Positions 1 to 9,997 of a stretch of DNA of 64,000 bases are shown piece after piece. Every line of letters begins with the position of its first letter. Position 1 is the stretch's first letter. The notes beneath the pieces were generated by a model. It had not been told where the DNA came from. It ran no database searches and was given only the letters and a program-made list of their open reading frames with translations. Position numbers and translations under genes: made by a program. This DNA is from Rhytidiadelphus loreus (lineage: Eukaryota; Streptophyta; Bryopsida; Hypnales; Hylocomiaceae), in assembly GCA_947034895.1 (NCBI GenBank), contig OX344763.1:80061093-80125092 (forward strand). Reading direction: 5' to 3'.

Positions 1-395
1 GATTCCTGGTGCGGGGTTTTGCTTTTGCGGGATGCGCGATCAGTTCTGCCTGGTGCGGGGTTTGCTTTTGCGGGGTGCGTGATCAGTTCTGCTGGGGTGT
101 GCAAGGTTCACCAGCGTGGAGGATGGTGTTCGGGATTGTTTTAGCTTGCTTGTTTGTGCGCGATCAATTGTGGTGGTGTGTTCAGGTCGGCGGCGTCACG
201 GAGTGCGGGTGTTGTTCGTGTGTTCGTTTGTGCGGGTGTGTTTGTTTGTGCGGGTGTGTTTTCTGCTAGTGTGTTCACGACGGTGCTGGGGAATCTTCGG
301 GCGGGGGTTCTGTATGCCTGCGATTTGTTCTGGACTCGTGTTCACGGCACGGCAGCGTGACGAAGGTGTTTGCTCTTGCTTGTGGAGGGGTTGTT
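1..395. repeat. G/T-rich low-complexity sequence with short tandem duplications
   Basis: Bases 8-51 and 52-94 are two near-identical copies of a ~43-bp unit (TGGTGCGGGG...GATCAGTTCTGC). They are followed by runs of GTGCGGGTGTGTTTG around 205-270. Open frames here are short, overlap on several frames and have no recognisable protein content, so I treat the stretch as non-coding repeat. Confidence 0.6.
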
Positions 396-745
396 TGGGT
401 TTAGGGTTGTTTGCAGCGGTTTATGCAATTTTTTTGAATGCATGTGCACATCTTGGGGCCTTGTAGAGCTGAAAGTAGAGCTGAAAGGAGGACTTCAGTC
501 ACATTTGTGTGTGAGGGATGCACTTGTTCACATGTATTGGAAGTGTGGCATCTTTTTTGATGCATGACTGTTTTCTGAGAGGCTGCTGGTTTTGTCAATC
601 AGACTTGTGACTTGTGATTTATGGGGTGCAGTGTAATCACTTGGAATGTGATGATTGGTGGATTTGCAGAACATGGTTGTAGGAGTGAAGGAGCTAATCA
701 CTTCTCCAATTGGTTTGGGGTGACTATGAGTCTCATGTACAAGTA
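396..745 (+). pseudogene. Pentatricopeptide-repeat (PPR) protein gene fragment, frameshifted
   Basis: Three consecutive PPR-like pieces can be read in different plus frames. Around 420-465 is a piece ending LNACAHLGAL. Around 500-560 is SHLCVRDALVHMYWKCG. Around 630-700 is VITWNVMIGGFAEHGC. These are the standard wording of plant PLS-class PPR proteins, RNA-binding proteins of mitochondria and plastids. Frame changes and stops between the pieces (for example the TGA after FFDA near 565) show it cannot be translated as one protein. No start, targeting peptide or C-terminal E/DYW domain is visible. It is probably a degraded duplicate or retrocopy. Confidence 0.7.
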
Positions 746-831
746 GACATTTGTGTCATAGACTCTAAATTTTTTTTCACATGTGTTGGATGGCTTAGAA
801 CTGCAGCTTGTTGCCATAGTTCTTGTAAATG

Positions 832-966
832 ATTTGTAATGTTGTGTTTTTTAACACCTTTAGTACATTAAACTCTTTCATTACTTTTTCATTTGTAATG
901 TTTGTGTTTTTTAATACATTTTGTACATTAAACTCTTTCATTACTTTGTCATTTGTAATGTCTTGC
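832..966. repeat. Tandem duplication, ~67-bp unit, two copies
   Basis: The unit starting ATTTGTAATGTT and ending TCATTACTTTTTC is repeated almost exactly (832-899 and 900-966). The following 300 bases up to the transposase-like ORF are AT-rich, with no gene that I can support. Confidence 0.7.
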
Positions 967-1277
967 TTTTATTTAGCATTTGTGCATGTATTTGTCTTCA
1001 AGTATGCATTCTAATGTAAACACATCCATTTTTTGCCTTAAAGTTGAATCTTGTGGGTGTACAGGGCATATCTTGTCACTTTAATTCTCATTACTTGTTA
1101 AATTAGTTTTGTTCTTTATAAAGAAAATAGCCTCCAATAAATTCAGCCTATGTACGTATTATAAGTAAAGATAGGCATGATAATATGGGCTCTAGGGGGG
1201 TTTATAAGTAATTATAGGGGCCTGAAAATTCAAAAAAATAAATAAATACCCCCCCTAAAAATACCCCAGCGCCGCAC

Positions 1278-3659
1278 GTGGTATCCAGAAAATACGAAGA
1301 GTGTCCCCCCCGTGCAGACAATGCTTCCGTAATGACAGGGTCAATGCGCGAGTTGCAAGCAAGGTATCCCCACATGTATACGCAAGGATGTGCCGCACAT
1401 ATATTGGACTTACTTTTGGAAGACTGGGGAAAGGAAAAAAGGATCAAAGATCTAGTGGATAAGGCCAGGGCAATTGTGAAGTTTATAAAGAAGTACCACT
1501 TGACTTTGGGTCTCTTCCGTAAGTACTCGCCGAAGAAGTCATTGAGACTTCCCGCGGCCACACGCTTCGCAGTGCATTTTCTCATGATAGACCGTTTGGT
1601 AGAGTGCAAACAAGCGCTTCAATTCGTGGTGGGGGACGAGACGTATATGCCATTTGAGAATAGTTTGGTCAGCAGAACAAACGGACTCATTACAAGAGAG
1701 CGGGCCCGTAAAGCGCGAGAGGACATAGTTTCGGAAGTGTTTTGGGTGGAATGCGGTAATTTCCAGCACATGGTTCTTCCAGTGATTCTTGCTCTGCGCC
1801 AGTTCGATGGCAAAATACCGGCGATGCCGAAAGCTTGGATAATAATGAGTAGCCTTCGTCAACACGTGTGCACTTTAAAGGAGGCTCCGTTCTTTCTTGA
1901 TGAGCAGACCGCGACGAAGTTCCTAAAACAATTTGATGCTCGTTGGAAGTTGATGCACACGGACCTCCATTATGCAGGGGCATTGTTGAACCCGTATTTG
2001 ACAGATGTGGAAGAGCTTCATAACAATGGAGAGGCAAAGCGGGCATTGAATCGAGTCATCAGAAAATTGAGCGGACCATTGAATGTAGATGAAGATGAAG
2101 CAATTGTTGAGTTGACGGAATTTGAAGAGAAGTCGGGTCCCTTTGATCCATTACAAGAGGCTCCAGATGTTACTCGATGTAACTTGTTGCCTCATCAATG
2201 GTGGAATCGTGTGGGTGGGAACGCTCTTCTAAAAATAGCAAGGAGAGTTTTGTCTCTGACATGCTCAGCATCATCTTGTGAAAGAAACTGGAGCATGTAT
2301 TCGTTTGTACACGATAAAGTGCGTAATCGCCTAGCCACAAAGAAGGCTGAGATGTTGGTGTATATCTACACCAACAGCAAATTGGAACGTGAAAAACAAG
2401 GACACAATCCAGCACTATTCTACGAAAAGTACCTTGTAGATGGAGATACAGATGAAGAGAATGAGGAACCATATTCTTCGGGGGACGAAGATGAAGTTAG
2501 GTTTAGAGATTTGAGAGAAGAACAGAGACGTGTGGTAGTAGAAGAACGCCTCCGTGGAAATAGGTGGGCTGGTATGGTGCCCCGTGTAGGTAGTCCTCCA
2601 CGAGGACGATACCACAACACTTTCGTGGGTGATGATGATGGATTGAGCTCTCCAGAGGCGTCGCACCACCGCAGAGACGAAGCCCCTCATGTGTCGGCTT
2701 GGGATGCATTTCCGGTAATCAATGCAGACCCAACGAGGGAAAGAACTCCTGATGACAACAATGACGGTGCAGATATTCCAGTGGCAGATGAAGTGGAGCT
2801 TGTAAGGTCTCCAATTGCCACATGTCTGCCGCCTAGTATGCCAATGAACCTCCGAAGTGGTGTACGAGTTAATGTACAGGGTGAAAGGCAAGAAGAGGTG
2901 TCACATATTGAAGAGGTACCTGCAGTTCGTCCAAGTTTAGCACCGACCAACAACACTGCAACAGAAACTAGGGTGTACGATTCAGATGCGCCATTGCAAG
3001 TGGTATTCAATGAGACCCGTACCCGTGGGTCCAATCGCCCTGCAAGTGTAGACATTGCCACAACATCGAGGATTGTACCAACTCCTCTAACAAGGTCGCC
3101 GACACATAATGATCTACGACAAATCGTTGATGAAGGAGTTCATGGCTCAGCTCCACAACCTACTCCGGCCTCGTTGATGTCAGGCCCTGGAGAATCATCC
3201 AGGCGATCGCGTGAACACTCCAAATCAAGAAATAAACGAACCCGCAAGACGCAAGACAAACTGACACGGAACCCCAAGCGTCAAAACCATGCAATCCATC
3301 CATTTGTCATTGGAGAACGAAATTCCACTCGTAACCCTTGGCCATCAAGCGCAGCAGCGAGAGCAGAGCGTCAACATGTTGGGCAGCAGGTGCTTGAGCG
3401 ACCGACAGGCCCTATTATCAATGGAACCACTGATGCATCGAGGCCGACAAAGCGATTAGTGCTAGCCGAAGTTGTTGGTGGTTTAGAAACGCAAGTGCGA
3501 AATTTGAACTCTGAGGTGGAACGTGAGGTGATCCTTCAACCTACAAGCAGAGAGGATGATGAAAACGAGGTCTCAGGAGCTAGTGACAGTAGTGGGCCAC
3601 ATGAAGACACCGACCCCAATGTAGATGAAGCGGAAAGCGATTCTACCTTCACAATGTAA
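1278..3659 (+). CDS. hAT-superfamily transposase-like protein, N-terminally truncated, with long disordered C-terminal tail
   Basis: A single open frame of about 790 codons. The first part carries hAT RNase-H-like signatures: ADNASVM (likely the second catalytic Asp, about residue 14), CAAHILDLLLEDW (about 38-50), and the C-terminal hAT dimerisation block with SCERNWSMYSFVH followed by KVRNRL (about 333-352). The BED finger and first catalytic region are absent, and the frame runs open upstream of the first ATG (1332), so this is a 3' part of a gene or an exon with upstream exons lost. After about residue 370 some 420 residues of charged, Ser/Pro/Asp-rich, apparently disordered sequence follow. 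That is well beyond the usual hAT C-terminus, yet there is no stop in the whole stretch. It could be an active-family remnant or a co-opted protein. I saw no convincing TIRs. Confidence 0.8.
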   Translation: MVSRKYEECPPRADNASVMTGSMRELQARYPHMYTQGCAAHILDLLLEDWGKEKRIKDLVDKARAIVKFIKKYHLTLGLFRKYSPKKSLRLPAATRFAVHFLMIDRLVECKQALQFVVGDETYMPFENSLVSRTNGLITRERARKAREDIVSEVFWVECGNFQHMVLPVILALRQFDGKIPAMPKAWIIMSSLRQHVCTLKEAPFFLDEQTATKFLKQFDARWKLMHTDLHYAGALLNPYLTDVEELHNNGEAKRALNRVIRKLSGPLNVDEDEAIVELTEFEEKSGPFDPLQEAPDVTRCNLLPHQWWNRVGGNALLKIARRVLSLTCSASSCERNWSMYSFVHDKVRNRLATKKAEMLVYIYTNSKLEREKQGHNPALFYEKYLVDGDTDEENEEPYSSGDEDEVRFRDLREEQRRVVVEERLRGNRWAGMVPRVGSPPRGRYHNTFVGDDDGLSSPEASHHRRDEAPHVSAWDAFPVINADPTRERTPDDNNDGADIPVADEVELVRSPIATCLPPSMPMNLRSGVRVNVQGERQEEVSHIEEVPAVRPSLAPTNNTATETRVYDSDAPLQVVFNETRTRGSNRPASVDIATTSRIVPTPLTRSPTHNDLRQIVDEGVHGSAPQPTPASLMSGPGESSRRSREHSKSRNKRTRKTQDKLTRNPKRQNHAIHPFVIGERNSTRNPWPSSAAARAERQHVGQQVLERPTGPIINGTTDASRPTKRLVLAEVVGGLETQVRNLNSEVEREVILQPTSREDDENEVSGASDSSGPHEDTDPNVDEAESDSTFTM

Positions 3660-4135
3660 TGTGTTGCATTATAGATGTGGAGGCCTTCAAATAGTACTAT
3701 AAGGATTTAACATCAATGCCTTGTAGTGAAGATTTGTTGCCAAAGCTTGTAATGAAATAGGTAGATTTTGAATTTTGTGTAGTCCATCACTTGGCTTCAC
3801 AAAGTCAGGAAGATTGTAAAAGGTACTTTGGTGTTGACGATGATGATTAATGAAGGTATTCGTATTTTTTGCAAATAAGTGTGCAATTTCAAACAGGAGT
3901 GGTCTTGGTACTCAATTGTGAAGATCATCCCTATGTATGTACGCAGTTCCATTTAAATTAATATGATTATTGTCCAAGGTTTTTATTATTATTATGTTTT
4001 AGGCTTATGAATTGATTGTCCCATGATATATCATTACATAATGCATGTTCATTTGCTTTGGTATGTACCGAGCATATAATTCAATGCTTATATATTGCCG
4101 ATTTGCCGTGGAATGTGTTGGTTGAAGAATAAATA
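3660..4135. other. Non-coding 3' flank of the hAT-like gene
   Basis: AT-rich sequence with several AATAAA-like signals (for example AATAAATAT near 4128). No gene or repeat is recognisable. Confidence 0.5.
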
Positions 4136-4177
4136 TTGGAAAAAAAATGTTGTGGAGGCCCCAGACTTGTAGCCCAT

Positions 4178-4385
4178 GAAGTAGGACCCGCGGTCGCCCT
4201 GGATTTCGGACCCGCAGTCGCCCTGGACTTCGGACCCGCGGTCGCCTTGGATTCGGACCCGCAGTCGCCCAGGATTTTGGACCCGAGGTCGCCCTACCTG
4301 TGGTCGCCCCCCTACCCGCGGTCGCCCCTACCCGTGGTCGCCCCCTACCCGCGGTCGCCCCCCTACCCGCGGTCGCCCCTCAGGA
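4178..4385. repeat. GC-rich minisatellite of (G)ACCCGCGGTCGCCC-type units
   Basis: Roughly a dozen imperfect copies of a 15-27-bp unit with the core CCCGCGGTCGCCC in an otherwise AT-rich surrounding. Its open frame is a by-product of the repeat. Confidence 0.8.
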
Positions 4386-4795
4386 AGCACGCCACATCAC
4401 AGCTACGTAGGACAGTCCATTTTACCAAGGGGTAAAAAAATTTGAAATCCGAAATCCGTACACGACAACAAAAACCGCCCTTACTCGACAACTCGACAAT
4501 TCGACATGCGACATGCGACATCTATTAGACACAAAAACTCGAAATTCTGTCAGACAAGACAACCCTGCTGGTATCATCATAAATTATAGTATTTGCAATT
4601 ATCTCCCCTATTCTACAAAAAAAAAAAGCAAGACATTATTAGAATTAGTCATATTACTAAAGAACTTCTGAACTATCAACTTAGAGTGGAAAACTGACAA
4701 TCATTGATTCGTTTTTAATATAGGATTGTATTTCATTGAATTTCTTTATTAGGATCAATGAGCAACAAGTTAGGGATAACATGTGAGAATCAATA

Positions 4796-4826
<31 letters not shown>

Positions 4827-5130
4827 TAATTTAAAAATAAATAAATTATTTAATAGGTATAGAAATATAAACCATGACTGTGATTCTAATTATCGGATTA
4901 ATAGTAATTAGAGACTGAACTACAAAGATGTGATGCCTATTTAATCATGACCACTATAAAGTACCTTCAATGTGAACCAATAGACAATACAAATGTAATA
5001 TATGAAAATAATAATCCGCATCACAAACATGCACATAAAATACGGTAATGTGAAATTATGATTTCAACATTAGTCAGATGATGTCATGCCCCATGTTGTA
5101 CGCGCAATCTAGGCGTAGGTATCTTTAACA
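4386..5130. other. AT-rich non-coding stretch with a (TA)n microsatellite
   Basis: Contains a (TA)n run at about 4793-4818 followed by poly-T. I see no gene. Confidence 0.6.
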
Positions 5131-6219
5131 CTACAAAAGCGTTAAGATGACACGAGTTATCGTCCCAGGGAATTCCAAATGTTGTCTCGATAGATAGGTT
5201 TCCGGAGTTACGGATTTATCCGGAAATGACAATCCACTATATGATCCGATACAACACAAACACCAAGTTCCAGAAATACTGTCTTCTGGAATCAAATCCG
5301 GATCCATCTTGATCCGGATTTCTACTTCCACTATTCATCACACCGGTTTTGGGTACCTCTATTTTACCCTCAGAGGGTCCTCACTTGCTCTTTTCGAGGG
5401 GTAGGGAACTTCACCACTCAAGTGATACACACATCAACTTCTAAACAACACACACACATCCGTCTCAAAGTTCATAGTCCGGTAAGGAGGAAAGATGGTC
5501 ACCCTCACAACTTTCCGGGTGGCCACTCGGAAGGTAGGTCACACAGAGATACACCCTGAACCCGTCCTTACTACAACGACACTCAACTGCTTTCCGGATC
5601 AAGCTTTCACCTACTCCTGAGGTTGGTAGGCCTTCCGATGGTTTCGGAATGTTCCTCTTGGCGGCTGCTCACTTCCGCACGAAACTACTCTTGAGTTCCG
5701 GACTAGCTCCCTGACCACTACCGGATCCCACCGAATCACCGTTCCAGCAATTTAAAGGCACCGCGCACAGCTCCTCACTTGAAGTCTAAACTTATCTGCA
5801 AGGCACCCTTAGCCTGGATCCGGATACCAACCAATCCGGGTTCCTACCTTGCACACTCTCCCGTACACACCCACCCACAAGTAATCAAGACGCAATACGC
5901 AAGATAATGATTTCCAAGGTGTTTGTTCTTGGGTGCTCAGATTGAATGACACAAAATGGAATGACAGGCCACAAGCCGGCCTGCCCTTAAAAAGAAAAAC
6001 AACACGACCAAACGGTCCAAAGAAAAACGCGGCCAACGGCCAACTAAAAATCCGGACAACGGCCAAGTGACTGTTCCGAGAAAAGTGGAAAGCCGTTAAC
6101 TTCCTAGAATTCCAGAACTGCGGGTCCCACATCCAAAAAACCCGCGCCGGAAACAAAATGCAAAAACTATCAGACTAACTGCGCTAATGAGTCACCTGCT
6201 CTTCCGGGCCTTCTTCGAT

Positions 6220-8094
6220 GATGTTGCGCCCCTTGAACTCCAAGTTGCCGATTTCTGATGGATCTACTTCGTCGGGGTGGACTTCGTCATGGATCGCGTC
6301 CTTGGCGGACCCGGATCCGTCTCCGCGTAATCCGATCCGGAAGTGGAGTTGGTTTCCGCTTCTTCCTTTTCTGATTCCAGGACCTCTTCTGGATCGTTGG
6401 GAACCTTCCGCCTAGAGGTCTTCTTCTTCGTGAGGTCCATGAAGTCGATCAGGAGGGTCGGTGGAGGCCGTAAAGGCGTCTGCTGCTACATGTGGGTGAA
6501 CTCCTCCGGATGCGTCCGAGTCGGATTCTGGATGATCCCACCCGGAATTTTCACTATTGTCGTAACTTCTGTAGAAGAAACAGGAAGGGTGGGAAGAGAT
6601 TTACCAGAGTGGTCCGTGGTGTAGGAACTGGATCCGGAATCTTCCTCCCATCCGTGATTCCCTTCTATCATGGGGTTCCTCCGGGTGCGGGCACTGGCTG
6701 GGTCAAAGTCCGTGTGCCGAGGTTCAGTTGGGTCGCCTCTAGGAATTTCCGGAAATATCGAGGCGTCCAATCCCATCAGCGGATCGAAGTGGCCCACCAA
6801 TTGTCGCATTTCCTTCAGTGCGATCTTGATTCGTGCCTTGAAGTCGACCAAGATCTTCACTACCTTGGTTCCGGATATGTGCCCTTCTCGACTCATCTGG
6901 TTGTTCTAGAGCGCAAATCCGGTGATGACATCTGCTGGCGAGTTGATGAGGTCTCTGAGTTTCCGGACCAACTCTGTCACATCCGTTGCTCGCTTGTTGG
7001 CGGTGTTCATCTTCGATTTTGCCCATGTCGCGTGGTCTCGGAGATGGTTCCGTTCAGCCTCCAAGCTCCGGATCTTGCCTTCCAGCAAACGGACCATCTC
7101 CGGATCCGGTCTGCTGTTGATTGCCTCAACGACCTCCGTTTCGTCTGCCACCCCCAATGTTGTGTAGACGGTCCGGATTAGTGTCGCCATCCGTTCGTTC
7201 GTCACCTTCTGACTCCGCAACTAGGTGATCATGGCCTCGAAGACATTTTGGTCCGGTTCAGTGTTCCGGAATGGAACAGGGTCCAGAACGTTGCTCTTCC
7301 CCCATGCATCCGGATTCGTGCTTATCCGGCGAGTCGTGATCCGAACTCGGCTTCTCTTCCTCTTCCGGTTTGGAAACATCCTGATCCTGATCTGGAGGAA
7401 GACCATATTTTAGCAGGCTATCCCCCTACTGGTAAATAATGGATTCCGGATCGCTAAGTACCTCTTGCATGTGGTACAAGTGCAGAAGGTACGGACTGAT
7501 GGGGCTTGACTTCTTCCCCACCAGGTTTCCGGAAAGTTTATCCACAATGGAGTGGATAATGAGTCCCCAACTAACGGGTCGAGGAGCCGGTTGTCTTCTT
7601 TCTCCTAGGGATCCAAAAACAGTGTTTGCCAGGGTTACTGTAATCCGGCTAGGCTTTTCCGGATACAAGATGGGACTGAGGAACTCTAGTAGCCTCAGAT
7701 CCCTAGGGTTCCGACAGTTAATCGCGGCGTATCCCTCTTTTGGGTCGGCCGGATTCCGGAACCTATCGGCCGCGAACTTATCAGTTTGCCCAGCCCATCC
7801 GGATCCTCTAGTAGACGCGAAGTAGACCCCTGCCTACATCTCTACTATCCAGGACTTTGGACGACCCCTATCGGTTAAGTGATATTGGTTAGGAGCGCCG
7901 TAAACTATCTCGTCTATCATCTCCTCACACCGGATGCTCTAAGGTCTCCTCAGGAATCCGAGGCACCCCATCTCTGTCAAGTCGTCCTTCAATTGCCGGA
8001 GGTGTTCCAGATTCTCAGGGATATCTGAACTGACCATCCGGGCAGTAATCCCTGCCTTTCGTTGCATGCTAGGCCCTGCCATCACTGCTGCCAT
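6220..8094 (-). pseudogene. Repeat-encoded protein of unknown function (family R, copy 1), gag-like by architecture
   Basis: Read on the minus strand from ATG 8094, the protein starts MAAVMAGPSMQRKAGITARM and continues through conserved blocks: DDLTEMGCLGFLRRP; PSRITVTLANTVFGSLGERR; and IIHSIVDKLSGNLVGKKSS followed by PISPYLLHLYH. Then comes a coiled-coil-rich segment near 6906-7220 (EAERNHLRDHATWAKSK) and an acidic, low-complexity tail. Several in-frame stops (for example TAG after FLRRP) break it. The same blocks occur in order at 29.3-30.0 kb and 45.2-47.1 kb, so this is a real repeat-encoded protein family. I recognise no named domain. The order globular N-terminus, coiled coil, charged tail resembles a gag/ORF1 protein, but that is inference. 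Confidence 0.6.
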
Positions 8095-8398
8095 CCGAAA
8101 TCCATCCTATCTTCCGTCCTACCTTCCGATGTGATCGACACCGGCCTCCCTTTCTCTCCCTAATGCGGTCCTATCTCACCACACTTTCACTCACTAAGCG
8201 CCACATGATAAATCCACGGGAGAAAGAGGAAGAATGAAGGTGGCAGCGGGGATTAAGTAGTTTCTGGGTTGGCGTTCCTGTAAGTTCCCTAGTCGGAACT
8301 AGGCTCTAGGGCCTACTCAACCAGAAGTTTCCGGTTTTCGGATTAGGGTTTGGGTTTCCAGTTAGAATTTCCGGATTCCACTGTAACCCTAATTACAG

Positions 8399-8402
8399 TT
8401 TA
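8399..8402. other. Left target-site duplication of element A (TTTA)
   Basis: TTTA lies directly outside the left TIR and is matched by TTTA at 26252-26255 outside the right TIR. The related unoccupied site near 30.28 kb reads CAGTTTTAGTTTC. Confidence 0.75.
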
Positions 8403-8427
8403 AACACTATATTCATTAAAATGGGAG
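8403..8427 (+). repeat. Left terminal inverted repeat of element A
   Basis: Pairs with 26227-26251 with a few mismatches. The core TATTCATTAAAATG-G-GA is shared with the terminus of element B at 48555. Confidence 0.8.
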
Positions 8428-8678
8428 ATTTCTAGTGAAATGAGAGCTTAGGAGTTACTAGAAATCATAAACTTAAGAAAAGTCAGTATTAAATATAAGT
8501 AAATCAGCAATGCAATGACCCCTAAAACACATATTGAAGAAATATATTTAGAAATTGGAAGCACATATAATAACTCCATTATATTATATCATCATTGATT
8601 CCACAAATTTATAGGATGTATACACTTTTCTTGTCCAAATACACACACTCACCCTCTACGGCATCCACAAACATCATA

Positions 8679-8941
8679 AAGTAAGGCCTTATTCATTATA
8701 ATTGGACAATCAACAAATTTTGAGACTTTTGCCCTAAAACAATTTTATGGATTTATCCTCGAGTCGAGGATAAGTTGAGACTGCAACCTTTTGGCAGTGA
8801 AAGGTTTTTATACATAGTAATATTTTAAAGTCTCAAATTTCCAAATAGTCTCAGAATTGAATAGTTATGATTGTTTATCTTCGACTCGAGGATAAAATTG
8901 AGACTACCATTTGTCCAAATATAATGAATAAGGCCTTAAGT
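8679..8941. mobile_element. 255-bp MITE with B-type palindromes, AAGT target duplication
   Basis: Body 8683-8937. TIRs begin AAGGCCTTATTCATTATA on the left and mirror it on the right (27 bp, about two mismatches). The 4-bp direct duplication AAGT lies at 8679-8682 and 8938-8941. Inside are two palindromes of element B's type: 8753-8773 (perfect, TTATCCTCGA-G-TCGAGGATAA) and 8874-8896 (one mismatch). Several TTGAGACT/AGTCTCAA motifs also occur near the ends, similar to GAGTCTCG/TTGAGAC near the end of element B. The TIR matches element B (AAGGCCATATTCATTA) better than element A. It is probably mobilised by a B-like transposase and is inserted in element A. Confidence 0.85.
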
Positions 8942-8944
8942 AGA

Positions 8945-9195
8945 AAGGAAGGTCTCCAAATCAATTAATTCCATAGCAGAGGCGAACCGAAAGAAGCAAA
9001 AATACGAGATTCCATACAAACGATTGCCTGACATGTCCATTGAGAGTGACCCTCAAACATTGCGTTGTGTGCAGCGCAAGGAGTGAGCGTCATTCTCAAT
9101 GGCCATGCTGGCAATTGTTTGTATGGATTCTTCTATTTTTGCTTCCTACAGTTCGCCTTCACTATAGAACTAACTCATTCGAAGGCCTATATGAC
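8945..9195. ncRNA. Long imperfect hairpin (MIRNA-like fold-back 1)
   Basis: Arms 8978-9050 and 9089-9160 are reverse complements with few mismatches (for example GATTCCATACAAAC opposite GTTTGTATGGATTC, and CCATTGAGAGTGAC opposite GTCATTCTCAATGG). The loop is ~38 nt. Weaker pairing extends outward to about 8945 and 9195. The shape fits a young MIRNA or siRNA-producing inverted repeat. I recognise no known miRNA in it. No protein function is supported for the short ORFs here. Confidence 0.45.
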
Positions 9196-9339
9196 CCCTT
9201 CAATCATGAGATGCCCTCTTCCCAAGATCCTTTCTACAAAGTCTCCAAGTACCGACGTGTCATATGCACCTGCTATGTACAATTATATATGTACTAGTGA
9301 TGCCTAGCGTCACTCTGTTGGCAGTGAAGGACCTCATTG

Positions 9340-9625
9340 TCTCCAACTGTGTTGGCCTTGTGAGTAGAAGTTTCAAACGAAGGGGCCATGGTTATTGGAG
9401 AAGGAACTGGACGATGGTCCCCGACATAGATGTAAGCAACAAAATCATAGAACCGAAAACATGAAGGCGCCACTTTGGAGCTCTTAAGAACGACGCCTAG
9501 ATGTTTAGGTCTCTACAGTTCTTGTGCTTAGATGTACGTTAGAGGCCATCATCCAGTTCCTTCTCCTATATCCACGATCTCATTGTTTGGAACTCCTACT
9601 CACAAGGCCATCACAATCGAAGAAA
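9340..9625. ncRNA. Long imperfect hairpin (MIRNA-like fold-back 2)
   Basis: The arm at about 9350-9452 pairs with about 9515-9615: GGCCTTGTGAGTAG opposite CTACTCACAAGGCC, and GGAGAAGGAACTGG opposite CCAGTTCCTTCTCC. Roughly 100 bp of arm with scattered mismatches and a ~60-nt loop. Together with the preceding fold-back it makes a pair of long hairpins next to the left end of element A. Confidence 0.45.
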
Positions 9626-9997
9626 ACAAGGAACCTAGACTACCAAATTTGTCAAAATTAAACAGATTGCATAGAATGGCATCAATACAATCTCCAGGCA
9701 TCATGTCTTTTACGTGAGTTGGATTGTCTCTACCTACATCGATTACACTCTATATATGCTTTCTGACTATGTAAGTGGCTGTGCGTCACAACTAAGAACC
9801 ATTCCAAAATAGTTGACTGTGTCCACTCTACAATATACATTTATCATAACTTCTAGTATAGACAAATGCTAATTCTGTGACATACTCTTCATTTTCTCCA
9901 AGGCCTTCAAAATTTCAGGTCCCCGACTGTATTGTTTGTTGTGCCGACCTTCTTTGCGGAATTGTCTCCTTCGATGTTTCTGTAACGACCTCCATTC
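9626..9997. other. Non-coding stretch between the fold-backs and the FCP1-like gene
   Basis: No gene seen. This would be the 3' flank of the minus-strand genes of element A. Confidence 0.4.

Larger units (their letters stand above)
5131..8402 (-). mobile_element. Repeat family R, copy 1 (left part; interrupted by element A at 8402)
   Basis: CCGGA-rich sequence, compositionally distinct from its surroundings. Its 7.4-8.4 kb part aligns base by base with 29.2-30.3 kb (copy 2). The homology resumes at 26252, on the other side of element A, and ends shortly after GATGTTGCATAC near 26390. So one repeat was split by the 17.8-kb insertion. No LTRs, polymerase or integrase could be recognised, so the class is unknown. 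The segment 5131-6180 holds no convincing coding sequence. Confidence 0.6.

Noticed and set aside
1202..1865. Minus-strand frames of 108-135 codons opposite the hAT-like gene
   Set aside because: Shadows of the conserved plus-strand hAT coding sequence.
5131..8400. LTR retrotransposon with paired LTRs
   Set aside because: I looked for long direct repeats, TG...CA ends and a primer-binding site and could not support any, so the class of family R is left open.
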